Source: Amphibalanus amphitrite
Taxonomy: Eukaryota; Arthropoda; Thecostraca; Balanomorpha; Balanidae
NCBI RefSeq assembly: GCF_019059575.1
Contig: NW_024881826.1
Span: forward strand, 248,001 to 312,000
Direction: 5' to 3'
Length of the DNA stretch: 64,000 nucleotides
The notes under the pieces: model-generated
The model's input: only the letters and a program-made list of their open reading frames with translations
The model's database searches: none
What the model was told of the DNA's origin: nothing
Program-made: the position numbers and the translations under genes
In this document: in pieces, positions 34,296 to 44,736 of the stretch
Numbering within the stretch: position 1 is the first letter of the stretch
Layout of the letters: each line of letters begins with the position of its first letter

Positions 34296-35465
34296 GAAAG
34301 CCTCGAGCCCCGTTGAGGGGGGGGGGAAGGGCGGCGCGAAGCGGCCCCCTCTCTCCTTTTCAGTCGATATCTCCTAAAGTATAGCAAATGTCGCCACCAA
34401 GCTTTCAAGAGCCCTCCGGGCATCATTTTGACACCTTGTGACCAAATTTTTCGAGAGCTCTAATGAAAGGCTAGTCACAAATGACGTCAGAGTGATGTCA
34501 TGTTCTGTCATTTTCGACCCAATAAAAGGTTTAGCGGAACAGCTGTCACGCTTACAGTTTTGAAGATGACGAAAAATATTCAAGATAAAAAAGATGTAAA
34601 ATAAACAGCGCTACCAAACTGCTAACTCTTAGGTATGTCTAATCAAAAATTGATTTATAACACCCCGAAAATACCAACAACTTTTAAAATTAAAACTGGA
34701 ATATATCTTATAGAACTATCTGCTCTAGATATGCCAAACTTAAACTCGATAGCTCCAATTTTAGCAAAGTTATGGCAAAAAAAACTACTGTAAATTTATT
34801 ACGTAAAATTTTCAAATTCAATTTTTAGCCGTCACAGAACACACAGAGCAAGCCAAAGACCACCATTGGATTTCCTGTGATGAGCTGCATCGAATAAATA
34901 CCCTTTTTATGCAAAATATCAACTTTGACATTTAACCTTCTTTGACCTGACTTTGACCTGACCTCCACCAGAATGTAATCTAAACTGGCCCCAATGGCCG
35001 TCTAGCCCACACCATTGAATTGTAAATGTAAAATTGGCCATAAAACATGTATCACACGACCCCAGCATAGTTGGGTTCATATTGTGACCCTTAGTGACCT
35101 GACCTCTGTGACCTGACCTGGCATCAGTGACCTCCTTAGGCAACATATGTATTAGGGAACCAACGCTCCATCGATGTTTTTCGATAACATGCCTTTTATT
35201 TGATGTGTTAAGTGTTAACTGACTGTAACGCATTCCTTAGACTAAATCGGTGAAAAATGCGACCTTTGACCTGACTTGTGACGTCATTGGTTGCACCTAG
35301 GTCAACGAAACCTGGTAACAAGGTAGTTCTCTGGTGGGGCTATCGAATGCTCTTTGAATTTTCAAAATCGGTCGGTAACTTTCCGAGATCTCAGGTGGAA
35401 GGCGAAACGGCTGCACCACCCGATCAGGTGGTAGAGTCCGCCAATAGCCCAAGGGGGCGCGGATT
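34296..35465 (+). mobile_element. Degenerate TTAA-type element
   Basis: Left G-run after CGAGCCCCGTTGAGGGG; body with TGACGTCA-like and AGGTCA motifs in the usual order (hairpin, ATATCT, TTTGACACCTT). The right end has GCCCAAGGGGGCGCGG followed by ATTA. Terminal repeats and targets are too diverged to define. An older member of the same class. Confidence 0.4.
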
Positions 35466-35697
35466 ATTTATTCATTCATACAGTGTCATTTATTTTGAGA
35501 ACACCTTTCTCACGCCCTGACATGGTCCTCTCGTAATAGATCGAGATGAGGAGAGTGTTTTCACGCCTCCTTATGCACTGCTCTAGTGTCATTGAGCTAT
35601 ATCAACTGTCAGCGGTTTTCGGACAATGAAGTTCTTACTGAATCCAATTTGATTTCAAACGATTGTCACTGTGCTAGTTTTCTTCTTATACGTTTTT

Positions 35698-35746
35698 GAA
35701 AAAGCGCTGAAGAAGTCTTTGATAGACGAAACCGGTCCGCTTTTTC
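35698..35746 (+). ncRNA. Hammerhead-ribozyme-like fold
   Basis: Stem I is a perfect 9 bp pairing of GAAAAAGCG (35698-35706) with CGCTTTTTC (35738-35746). The core CTGAAGA (35707-35713) is followed by one A, stem II GTCT/AGAC with loop TTGAT, then GAAA (35728-35731), stem III ACC/GGT, and C at 35737 as the expected cleavage base. This is type I order. It departs from the hammerhead consensus by one extra A after CTGAAGA, and stem III has no loop, as in minimal hammerheads of retroelements that act as dimers. Activity is not shown. Confidence 0.45.
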
Positions 35747-36010
35747 TTTTTCTAATTGTTTTTTGAATATATTCGTAGACTACTGGCTCTTTACTACAAA
35801 ATTTGAGAATGTTCCTTTTACTTTGACCCGAACGATGTGCAGCTGAATTTTCCCTCTTGAATGATTATGGACAGCTGGCGAAATTGACTTCAACCTAAAC
35901 TACCAACAAACAGAAGAAAAATCTGACACAAGCCTTTCTCAATCCTCTCACCTTATTCAACCGTTGAAACGTTCAAGGCATTTGTTCAGTTCGAGTTGCT
36001 ATGTCGACCA

Positions 36011-37929
36011 CCCGCGCCGTGCTGGGGAGGGGGGGGGGCGTTTTTACGCCCCTCCCCCCCCCACTAGGTTTTTCGCGAATATCTAAAAAACGGCGACGCG
36101 TAGCGCCGCTGTTTTATATACACCTGTTCCGACATCTTTTTCGCACATGTTATCAAAATTTCAGACATCGGTCATTCAAGGTCAGGTCACCAGGTAACGT
36201 CAAGTGACCTTGCCTCAGAAAAGGTTCGAAAGCTCGCTGTAGCTACACCGTCTGAGCGATCACTTTGAAACTGTCAGTAATTGGTAATTGCTGAGGGTAA
36301 CAGACTAACAGTATGTATAAAATGGATACCTCGGATTTTTTATCTCTGTGACCTAAGGTTAAGACAATTTTGCGACTGCTCCATTAGGTATAAGTCAATG
36401 GGAGAAAATTGAAATGCGCCTCTTTTGGACGAATTTCGTTCTACACCCTCTCAAACATCGGTCCATAGACACACTGATCGGAAAATTGCACCTGTGACCC
36501 CTGTGTGTGCCCCTGAGGTCATTTTAACCCTCGCCCGTAAACGGCGATCTGCCACCTTCGCCCATGCAGGGGGGGGGGGTTGGTGCGACCCCCCCCCCTG
36601 GCGTTTGAAAACGGAGCGTCGTAGAGCTTAGCGGAAAAGACCAACGGATTGCTCTCGCCGAGATCTCGCGATTGGTGGTATATTTTTTGGTCCTAGGTCA
36701 ACATTTGACCTACTTTTGACCGGTCAAAGGTCAAATTTTCGGAAAAATAGACTTTTTTCAACTTTCCGCGGCGATTGCGGCAAAACGGTGGGAGATATCG
36801 ACTTGAAACTTTCACTATCGTGTTCCTTGATCAATTCTCTATCGTTTGGTATGTATTTCGTTTCCCTAGCTCTAAAAATGGCGCGTTGGGAGCGCCGGAA
36901 GTCGGCAAGGTCACAGTCGGCGGCAGAAATTCGAAAAATCAAAATTTAAATTTTTGAAATCTGATTGTATTTTTTGATTTGCAAGGTCCATTTGCTCCCT
37001 ATAGAAGCTAATATTGCTGCATATTCCCATTGAGGTGACAAGAATTAGCAAAATAGTGGTTCGGGCGCTTTTCAAAAATAGTACCGGACGCTGTTCCTCT
37101 TGTGACGTCATAGCTCCGTGACCTGACCTGACCCGGTCAAGTTTCTTATACCATATGATAGCCAATACTTGCCCCAACATGCATGGGAAGTTTCATCACG
37201 ATCCATCAACCTATGTCCGTACCACCGGCAGGAAACCTCGGGCGTTGGCACTCAGTTTGTGAAAATCCGGCCGGAGGCTGTTCCCTTTGTGACGTCATAA
37301 CTCCGTGACCTGACATGACCCGGTCAAATTTTTTTTATCAAAAGATGCGCAAGGTTTGCCCCATAAGGTACCCAAAATTTGGCGGCGCTGCGCGCCGCCG
37401 TTTTTGCACTATTTCCGAAAAACCTCAGGGGGGGGGGGTTGCACCAACATGGGCGAGGGTTAAGACATAAAAGGTCTTCAGCAGTTTTTTTACTTTTGAC
37501 AGAGACGTGCTTGAGCGGTGAAAACACCGTTGATCTGAGGTCAAATTTGAGGTCATTCAGAACGGTGCTCTCTAGGGGTTAAAGCGTTGATCTGAGGTCA
37601 AATTTGAGGACATGTTGGCGAAAGAGCGTTAAAAGAGCTATCGAATGCGCTTTTCCGCGGCGCTGTAGCTCTATTGGTTCCCGAGTTAGCCGTCGGGTGT
37701 TCAAAATCGTTAAAATCAACAAAATTTGACATTTGATGAACCCTGGTGACCGGACCTTTGCCCTGACCTTTAAATGACCGAAGTGTTTTCCTCCTTATTT
37801 TTAACGCTCTTTCGATTGCCGCATACCGCGTGTCGCTACGTGGCCCAGGAACCGAGTTAGACGGAGGGGCGTGAAACGCCCCCCCCCCCAGCACTCGACG
37901 GAAAGATCATATCACCAACACGGCGCGGG
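36011..37929 (+). mobile_element. TTAA-type element, CCCGCGCCGTGCTGGG family
   Basis: Simple left end followed by GGGGCGTTTTTACGCCCC; right end GGGGCGTGAAACGCCCC, CCAGCACTCGACG, spacer GAAAGATCATATCA, CCAACACGGCGCGGG. Flanks are not TTAA on the left and CTAA on the right, so the target is mutated or was non-canonical. It contains the nested element 36538-37459. Confidence 0.65.
36538..37459 (-). mobile_element. Nested TTAA element, CCCTCGCCCGTAAACGG family
   Basis: TTAA at 36534-36537 and 37460-37463. Double left end (CCCTCGCCCGTAAAC, spacer GGCGATCTGCCACC, TTCGCCCATGCAGG), then a G-run, GGTTGGTGCGACC and a C-run. Simple right end G-run, TTGCACCAACATGGGCGAGGG. Two GTGACGTCATA(A/G)CTCCGTGACCT blocks occur at 37102 and 37291. 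Confidence 0.7.
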
Positions 37930-37934
37930 CTAAT

Positions 37935-38225
37935 TATTATGTTAGTTAGCTCCTGTTGTAAGCTGTGGAGTCGTGGACCTGATCTTGAAGGAACTGGGCC
38001 TAACATTTCCATAGCAAACGTCAAAAAAAAATTAATAGTTTGTGCAAAAAATAGCATTTCTTTTATGAAGTATTTGCGAGACCCTCAACATCATCCCCAT
38101 TCAGTAGCGGCGGAAAACCTTCAAGGGGGGGGGGGGCACTGCCGACTTTTGGTCCCATTCTTTCCATGCAACGCTCTCTTTCTCCTTCTCTCTCCCTCTC
38201 CCTCTCCCTCTCCCTCTCCCTCTCT

Positions 38226-38315
<90 letters not shown>

Positions 38316-38834
38316 TCACAATATTCTCAACTGCCACAGCGTTGTAGGACTTGTTTCCAGACAGGTCCAGGCGCTCCCCGCTCCGCAAGCCCCAGCCCAC
38401 ACGGCCCAACCGCTCAAACACCCTCCGGCGGGTGACCTCTGACCTCGGCGACCTGACCCCAGCCGACCGATCGCGTCCCTCTCCACGCCTCCGCCCCGCT
38501 TCCCCCACTACGGCTGCGTAGTAATTGTAGCGTGTGCAAAGGTCACGTGACATTATTTACTTCTGCCGTTTGTTCGGCTGACAAGAGATGGCACTAGTGG
38601 TCTGTGGATCAGAGGCGGGGCTAGGTTCTACGACTTCTTGGGGCACACTTTAGGGCAGAAAAGAGGTTTTTTGGCTCCCCATCCCAAAATGCTTCGACTA
38701 TACAAAAACAAGTTAGATATTCGAAAATCGGAGGACCAAACGGACCATTTGACGTATCTTGCGCGACTGAGAATTGATCGGTCTTCAAACTGCTGAACAA
38801 AAACGAGGTGATTAGTAGCAAGTGCTGGTGACTG
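37935..38834. other. Right interior of the TA-flanked element; no gene assigned
   Basis: Apart from the microsatellite, 38330-38560 is GC-rich. On the minus strand it has a frame with one leucine-rich-repeat-like phrase (RLDLSGNKS), which alone is not enough to name a gene. 38590-38830 is ordinary sequence up to the inverted terminus. Confidence 0.35.
38166..38311. repeat. (CT)n microsatellite
   Basis: About 145 bp of CT repeats with a few CCCTCT interruptions at the left. Produces spurious Ser-Leu and Arg-Glu frames. It could be the tail of a lost non-LTR insertion, since a similar tail ends the element at 46847-49129, but no reverse transcriptase sequence is adjacent. Confidence 0.9.
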
Positions 38835-38836
38835 TA

Positions 38837-39715
38837 CCTAATAAGTGAGTGAGAGCTTTACTCCACAAGAAATCGTTCGGGTCGGAGCTTTCAAATTGTA
38901 TTTACAAAACTTCGTCAGCGAGTCGTAATCGGGTTCAGGGGGTATCGGTCGCAAAATATGTAGCATAGACACTAAAACTATTTCTCACAATGCACAATGG
39001 GACCGGAGCGAGCATTAGCGCGACATCGGTACTTTTTCGTGTTTCGTGCTCGCTTTTCACATGAAAGGGATGATAGAATCATACAAATGGTAGTCGGTGT
39101 ACTTTCGAAGCAATTTCTTATAAAATTGATTAAATAATCATTAATCATTTAATTAATTAATTACTTATTTAATTAATCAGTTCACCTGCGTTGACCTTGA
39201 CTCGGTTCGGTCACGTGATAAGATGGCATCACCTGCCAGGTCAAGTCATGACGGCACCGGAAATTCCGATAAGCAAATAATGTAGCCACCAAAACCATGA
39301 TGGGAATCTGATAGCCTGATGGACTATATAAAAAATAAAGTGAGGGTCAGAAAAGTGTATCAGACACTCCGATAGCAGGTACGGATATTTCCGGACAAAA
39401 CTTAAATATAGTTGGCACTTGGCAACCTTGTTCGACTCCTAGGAGGATCTGTTACTCCCAGCTTCCGGCCGGCTCGTGGTAACCGCGCACGGCCAGGGCC
39501 GGCGACCTGAAGTAAAAACAAAAATGCCCCTCATTTTCGATGTAGCAGGCTGAAGCATCTAAATTATACATTTTCTGAAAGGCAATTTGTCGGTAAAGAC
39601 CATATTGATAAAAGAAGAGCGCGACCTAGCGGGAAGTTTTATATCGGCATTCTAGAATGTTTATAACAGTAAAATTAACTCACAATTTTAAAAGCACCTA
39701 CAAACTTAGCCCGCG
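38837..39715. repeat. Composite unit 3, middle module with empty reverse transcriptase site
   Basis: 38837-39419 matches 4131-4712 and 39420-39715 matches 10832-11128. The passage from GTTGGCACTT to GGCAACCTTG at 39419-39420 is where units 1 and 2 hold the non-LTR insertion and everything nested in it. Confidence 0.75.
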
Positions 39716-39719
39716 CCTG

Positions 39720-42700
39720 GCTGGGGGTCCTGGATTTAATTCGTCCTGGATTTCCACGCCCTGCTGGGGGGGGTTTGAACACCCCCCCTTGTAACTCGGC
39801 TCCTGGGCCACGTAGCGATACGCGGAAGGCGGCGTTCGAAAGAGCGTCAAAAATAATGACGAAATCACTTCGGTCAATTTTTTGGTCAGGTCAAAGGTCA
39901 GGTCACCAGAGGTCATTGAAGGCAAAATTTCGCCGATTTCCAGGTCGAATATCGAACATTTCCAAGAAGCCAACGCATAACTCGGGAACCAATAGAGCTA
40001 CAGCGCCGCGGAAAAGCGCATTCGATAGCCCTATTAACGCCCTTTCTGAGTAATTCTCTCAGATTTTGACCTAACGTCAACGGTTTTGCCTGCAGGGGGC
40101 AAAAACTGCAAAAAATAGCCGATTTTTTTCGGAAACAGTTTTTCGGCAATAACTTTTGACCCAAGCCTTGCACGAGCTTACTCTTACCGGCATCGTGTTC
40201 CTCTCGTCAAGACGCATCGAATGAACTATAACTTGACCTTGAAAGGTCAACTTGAAAATTTGACCTCAGGTCAAGGTCATGACCTGACCGGAAAGGGTCA
40301 TGTTGCACATCAGTCGATCCGTATCGTCGAGCTGAACACATCTAAGGCGTTTCCATCGCTCTAGCATGCCTCTATCAAAAGTTAGTTGCGAAAAACTGTT
40401 AGATACCATTCGTGACCTAAGATGACCTCAGGGCATAAACAAGGGTCACGGACACCATTTTCATGTTCAGTGTGTCTAAACCACTTGTAATTCAGTGTTT
40501 GGGAGTGTTTATAATGTCTTTCGTCCAAAAGAGGCGCATTTCAATTTTCTCCCATTGACTTATAACCCAGCCAGCAATTTCGCTCCGGGCCCAAGCAGGC
40601 TCAAGTGCGGATTGCCCGAGATTTTTAGTCGGGCTAAAGTCGGCTAAGGCTTGGGCTAAAGTCGGCGTATGACACAGAAACGCCGACTAAAGCCCATGCT
40701 CTGCCGGAGGTATGCCCGCTCTGCGAGCTCCGGGCAGCCGTAGTTTAGCCTTAGTTGAGCGACGATTGGCGTTAGCCCGATTTAAGCCCGAGCAGTGAAT
40801 CCATTTATATAATGGAAATTACTCTGGGCCCGAGCAGGCTGAACTCCGGCAAGCCCACTCTGTGTGCCCTGTCTATCCCGACTTAAGCCATAGAAGTGAA
40901 TGGGGTTTATACATTGCAAACTGCTGTGGCTTTGCTCGGGTTTGGCTCGAGTGACGGCTCCTGTTTTCTCAAGTCTCGACTTGACTTCATCTTGCTTTTG
41001 CTTCACACTGGTTCAAGTAGCAAGGAGCAGCCAATGCACTTTCAGCAGGTTGTGTGGTTTTAATGCACACTTAAAATTGCTACGGTCACTCATATGCTCT
41101 GTTAACCGGTCATCGAGCATTGCGAAAGGAAAGAAGTGGTTGACTTTGATTGAATGTTTATTTCAAACGACTACAGACACGTCAAATGAAACACAAATAC
41201 ATGAAACAGTGGACTGCAAACTGCAGCAATAATATGGCATGAGTCATGAAAAAGCGCCATCAAAACTATAAATCAATCACAAGACCCGCTAGCCTTCCTC
41301 CCCGTTCGGCGTTCATAATACTTGGTTGAACACTTAACCGAAAGCATAAAGTAAGGACAGCAAGTAATCGCTCATAAGACATAAAGCAATTAGCAAACAA
41401 TCGTTTATAAAGAACTTCACTCTGGTGAATGGGAGCTTTGGAGGCGTCTGGCTCCTCCACACACACACACATCTGCAGTAGGTGGTCGGCCAGCTTTCGG
41501 CGCAGTTTCCGTATATGTAGGTATACCTACTTAATTATAAGCAGGCAGTTTCCGCTAAACCACTTGGCGAGGGCGACAGCGGCGTCCACCCGGTCCTGGT
41601 TTGTATAACTATTCCATTTTTTGGAACAATTTGCTCTAATGGTACGTACCTGAAAAAGAGATCAATTGGTTTAATTTACATTGCATGTTTGCTTGAAAAA
41701 TAACTTATTGTTGCATTAATACTGTAACAGCACTTCTCATTGATCCGTATAAAATGTTCATTCGAATTTTTCAACGCGGACAGAGAATGAGCGTGCTCGG
41801 TGATAAGTAGATAAATATTTGTGTTTTGTATTTCATTTTCCTGGTTCAGAAGTGCTGGTATTTCACAAAGATATACATAAAGGCACGGAATGCGGCTTTT
41901 CTGAGCGAGGGTATAAGTCGCCAGGCTGAACAGCTATTCAGCTTCATGTTTGATGGCGTGAAACTCAGTCAAAATAATGACGTTTACATACGATCAAGCG
42001 CACCATTCAATACAATTACCTACCGTAAAACTCCATGCCAGTCCACTTGATAAGAGCAATGAGCACTATCCCTTCTTCGCGCTGTCACACGCGCCCAAAC
42101 ATCAACCACCAAATGCCCCAACACCGGTGTGTCGTTTCGTCGCACAGCGCGCAGACTGTCACAAACGCTGCACATGATTGGCGCAGAACTGCGCATGCGC
42201 GAACAGCCGAACAAGTATGGCTAAACTCCGGCTTTACTCCAGTTAGCCGAAGGACACAGCCAGCTTGATCAGCCCGCGCTCCGCCCAAGTTAAGCCTGTT
42301 TTGGATGCGTGGGCAGATGTCGGGCTGAGCTACTGCTATCCGCACGTGGGCATAGCTGCGGCATGCCCAAGCTCAGCCCTAGTAAAAAATACATTGGTTT
42401 TGATCAAAGTGGGCAAACCCAAGCTAAGCCCAAGCTGCCCGACGCTTGCCACAGTTCAGCCCAAGTGAATTGCTGGCTGGGAATGGGGAGGTCGCAAAAT
42501 TGACCTGACCTTAGGTCACCGATATCAAAATTCCGAGATATACATTTTATAGATACTGTCACCCTTATCAATCGCTGAAAGTTTCAAAGCGATCGGTCAC
42601 TCGGTGTAGCTATGACAGACATTGAAACTTTTTATGAGGTGAGGTCACTTCAAGTGACCTGGTGACCTGACCTTGAATGACCTTGGTCTGAAATTTTCAC

Positions 42701-42810
42701 AACATGTGTAGAATTGATGTATGATAAGGTGTACTAAAAACGTTTTTGAGATATTCGCGAAAAAACACAAGGGGGTGTTCAAACACCCCCCCCCCCCCGC
42801 AGGGCGCGGG
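39720..42810 (-). mobile_element. TTAA-type element in unit 3 with nested CCCAGCC element
   Basis: Left flank TTAG (39716-39719), right flank TTAA (42811-42814); units 1 and 2 have one TTAA at 11129-11132 and 63301-63304. Double left end with a 17 bp duplication inside its spacer (TCCTGGATTT twice), so its spacing departs from the usual 27 bp. The simple right end is GTGTTCAAACAC, C-run, GCAGGGCGCGGG. Interrupted by 40566-42481. Confidence 0.8.
40566..42481. mobile_element. CCCAGCCAGCAA-ended element, uninterrupted copy (1.9 kb)
   Basis: Flanked by AA (40564-40565 and 42482-42483), splitting the phrase CTTATA|ATGGGG of a conserved module. It preserves the TTAA (41334-41337) where 13758-16127 inserted in the other copy and also lacks the 2.6 kb insertion. 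The subterminal regions are rich in GGGCTAAAGTCGGC-type and GCCCAAGCT-type motifs. No frame of convincing length. Confidence 0.8.
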
Positions 42811-42814
42811 TTAA

Positions 42815-43250
42815 CATTTGAAGCGTATTTATATATTCCGTTATACGTTTTTCTTTCCATCGTGAAACCCATGGCTTAAACTATCAGGTTAGACCCCGAA
42901 AATATTGATCAAGCCGTCTAATATATATATTTTCTTACCTACATTAGCTGCTACTTTTCTCCGTTCGAAAACGGGTCTACGATGCTTGTCACAGAACTCT
43001 ATTTGGGCTGATGTGGCGCGGACGCTGTACACCATGGACGAAAAATATTTGCAGATTCGTGGTCCATGGACATTTCTGAACTACGTGGAACAGTCTAACT
43101 CAGTTTGGGAAAGGGCGGCAAATCCACCAATGTCGCGCTAATTCCGGCCGCGATCCCATCGGCAGCGGTCCCATCCGACAGTTTCCCGTCTTTTCAAGTT
43201 CAACTCTCACTGTAAACATCCTGTTGAACACATTTACAATGTTTGCTAGG
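42815..43250. repeat. Composite unit 3, module with empty mariner-like site
   Basis: Matches 11133-11383 joined directly to 21211-21406; single TA at 43046-43047. Confidence 0.8.
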
Positions 43251-43254
43251 TTTA

Positions 43255-44242
43255 CCCGCGCACCAACGGGGGGGGGGCGGATATCCGCCCCCCCTGAGGT
43301 TTTTCGCGAATAGCGGGAAAACGCGCCGCGAAATTTGGTACGACTATTACCTCATCAATTTTACACATGGTGTGCAAGTTTGAACCTCCTACCTTTTAAG
43401 GTCAGGTCACCAGGTCACTTTGAATGACCCAACCTCAAGTCACTTTTTTGCAACTTTGTCACCGTGCCAGAGCTACAGTAGATGTCGGAGGCCTTTGAAA
43501 GTCGCAGGATGTTATTAGGTCATTAGTAGCTACAATTTGTATATCTCGGAATTTTGATATCTGTGACCTAAGGTCAGGTCAATTTCGCGACCTCCCCATT
43601 ATAAGTCAATGGGGGAAAAATCAACTCCCTGTTTTTACCACTAAAACGGGTGGGAATGGCCCCATATACCATACATGACTTCATATACGATCAACCTTCA
43701 CTACCTTGAGGTCTGTTTTGCTGTTGGGCAGCTGTGAGGTCATGTGACGTCATCAAAGGTCAAAGGTTTTTGGCCAATAACTCCGTACAGGAACAAGATA
43801 CAGCCGCGTGGATGGTCTCATTGTGTTCAGCTCGTCAAGGCGCATCGAATGATATACATGATGACCTCGAGGTCACGTGACCTGAGGTCAACCTTTGACC
43901 TTGACCTTTCGAGGTCAACATATATATCATTCGATGCGGATTGACGAGAGGATCACGATGATGTCCTTAGTTTGTTCCTATCTTGACTAATTCGAAAGTT
44001 ATTTAAGAAAAACTCTCCATATCTAGCGCCGCCATTTTGACTTTTTTCGACCCCTGTGACGTCATCTTTGACCTGACCTGAAAATGACCTTTGTAAAAAT
44101 TGTAGATCTTGACCGTGCGTATCCGATGCCGTTTACCGCTTGTCGCTATCTTGCTTCGTTCTCGAGATCTCAGGGGGGGCGGTCATCCGCCCCCCCCCCC
44201 CCGTCGGTGCGAAGTTGGCGCAGACCCCCGTCGGTGCGCGGG
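43255..44242 (+). mobile_element. TTAA element, CCCGCGCACCAACGG family
   Basis: Left flank TTTA (mutated), right TTAA (44243-44246); empty site TTAA at 21408-21411. Simple left end then GGCGGATATCCGCC. The right end has GGCGGTCATCCGCC, CCGTCGGTGCG, spacer, CCGTCGGTGCGCGGG. About 590 bp of its body (43590-44180) is the inverse of 24330-24930, yet its ends are unrelated to that element. Confidence 0.8.
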
Positions 44243-44281
44243 TTAACCACTCAAAAACTGGTTGGTTCACATATGATTTAA

Positions 44282-44613
44282 CCCTCGCCCGTATTTGTGT
44301 TTTGCCAGCGTCTAACGTTTAGTGCGTTGTTACTAACGTCACGATTTATATTTGACCTGAGGTCAAATCTAACAACAGCACTCGCAAAGGCCTTTGAAAG
44401 AGCTGTTGAATGCGCTTTTCTGCGGCGCTGTAGCTCTATTGGTTCCCTAGTTATGCGTTGGGTGTTTGGGAAAATGTTGAAATAGGCAACATTTTACCTT
44501 TGATGACCTCTGGTGACGTGACATTTGACCTAGGAGCCGAGTTAGACGGGGACGTGAAAACGCCTCCCCCCAGCACGACACGGAAAACTTAGGCCACCAG
44601 CACGGCGCGGGTT
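44282..44613. mobile_element. Hybrid TTAA element, unit 3 copy
   Basis: TTAA at 44278-44281 and 44614-44617. Same mixed ends as 21447-21776, so the hybrid predates the duplication of the units. Confidence 0.65.
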
Positions 44614-44736
44614 AAGTTCGACCCTTGATGTAAACAACTTTTTTAACACAGCACGATATTTGCTAGCTGAATTACTGATAAAACTGGTTAGCGCACATTG
44701 TATTGAAGATATTAATATTTTCCAAATGTGTTTTAA

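Larger units (their letters stand above)
33470..38834. mobile_element. 5.4 kb TA-flanked element with CAGTCACCAGCA ends
   Basis: Left end CAGTCACCAGCAGTTGCTAC and right end GTAGCAAGTGCTGGTGACTG are inverted repeats with one mismatch, flanked by TA (33468-33469 and 38835-38836). Units 1 and 2 lack it (about 4130 and 54203). The TA target and CAGT tips suggest Tc1/mariner-type non-autonomous mobility. The interior contains a promoter-like GC-rich segment, TTAA-type elements, a hammerhead-like fold and a (CT)n tract. No transposase was recognised. Confidence 0.75.

Noticed and set aside
38101..38553. Arg-Glu repeat protein and Ser-Leu repeat protein
   Set aside because: Translations of the (CT)n microsatellite; only a short non-repeat part has any LRR resemblance.
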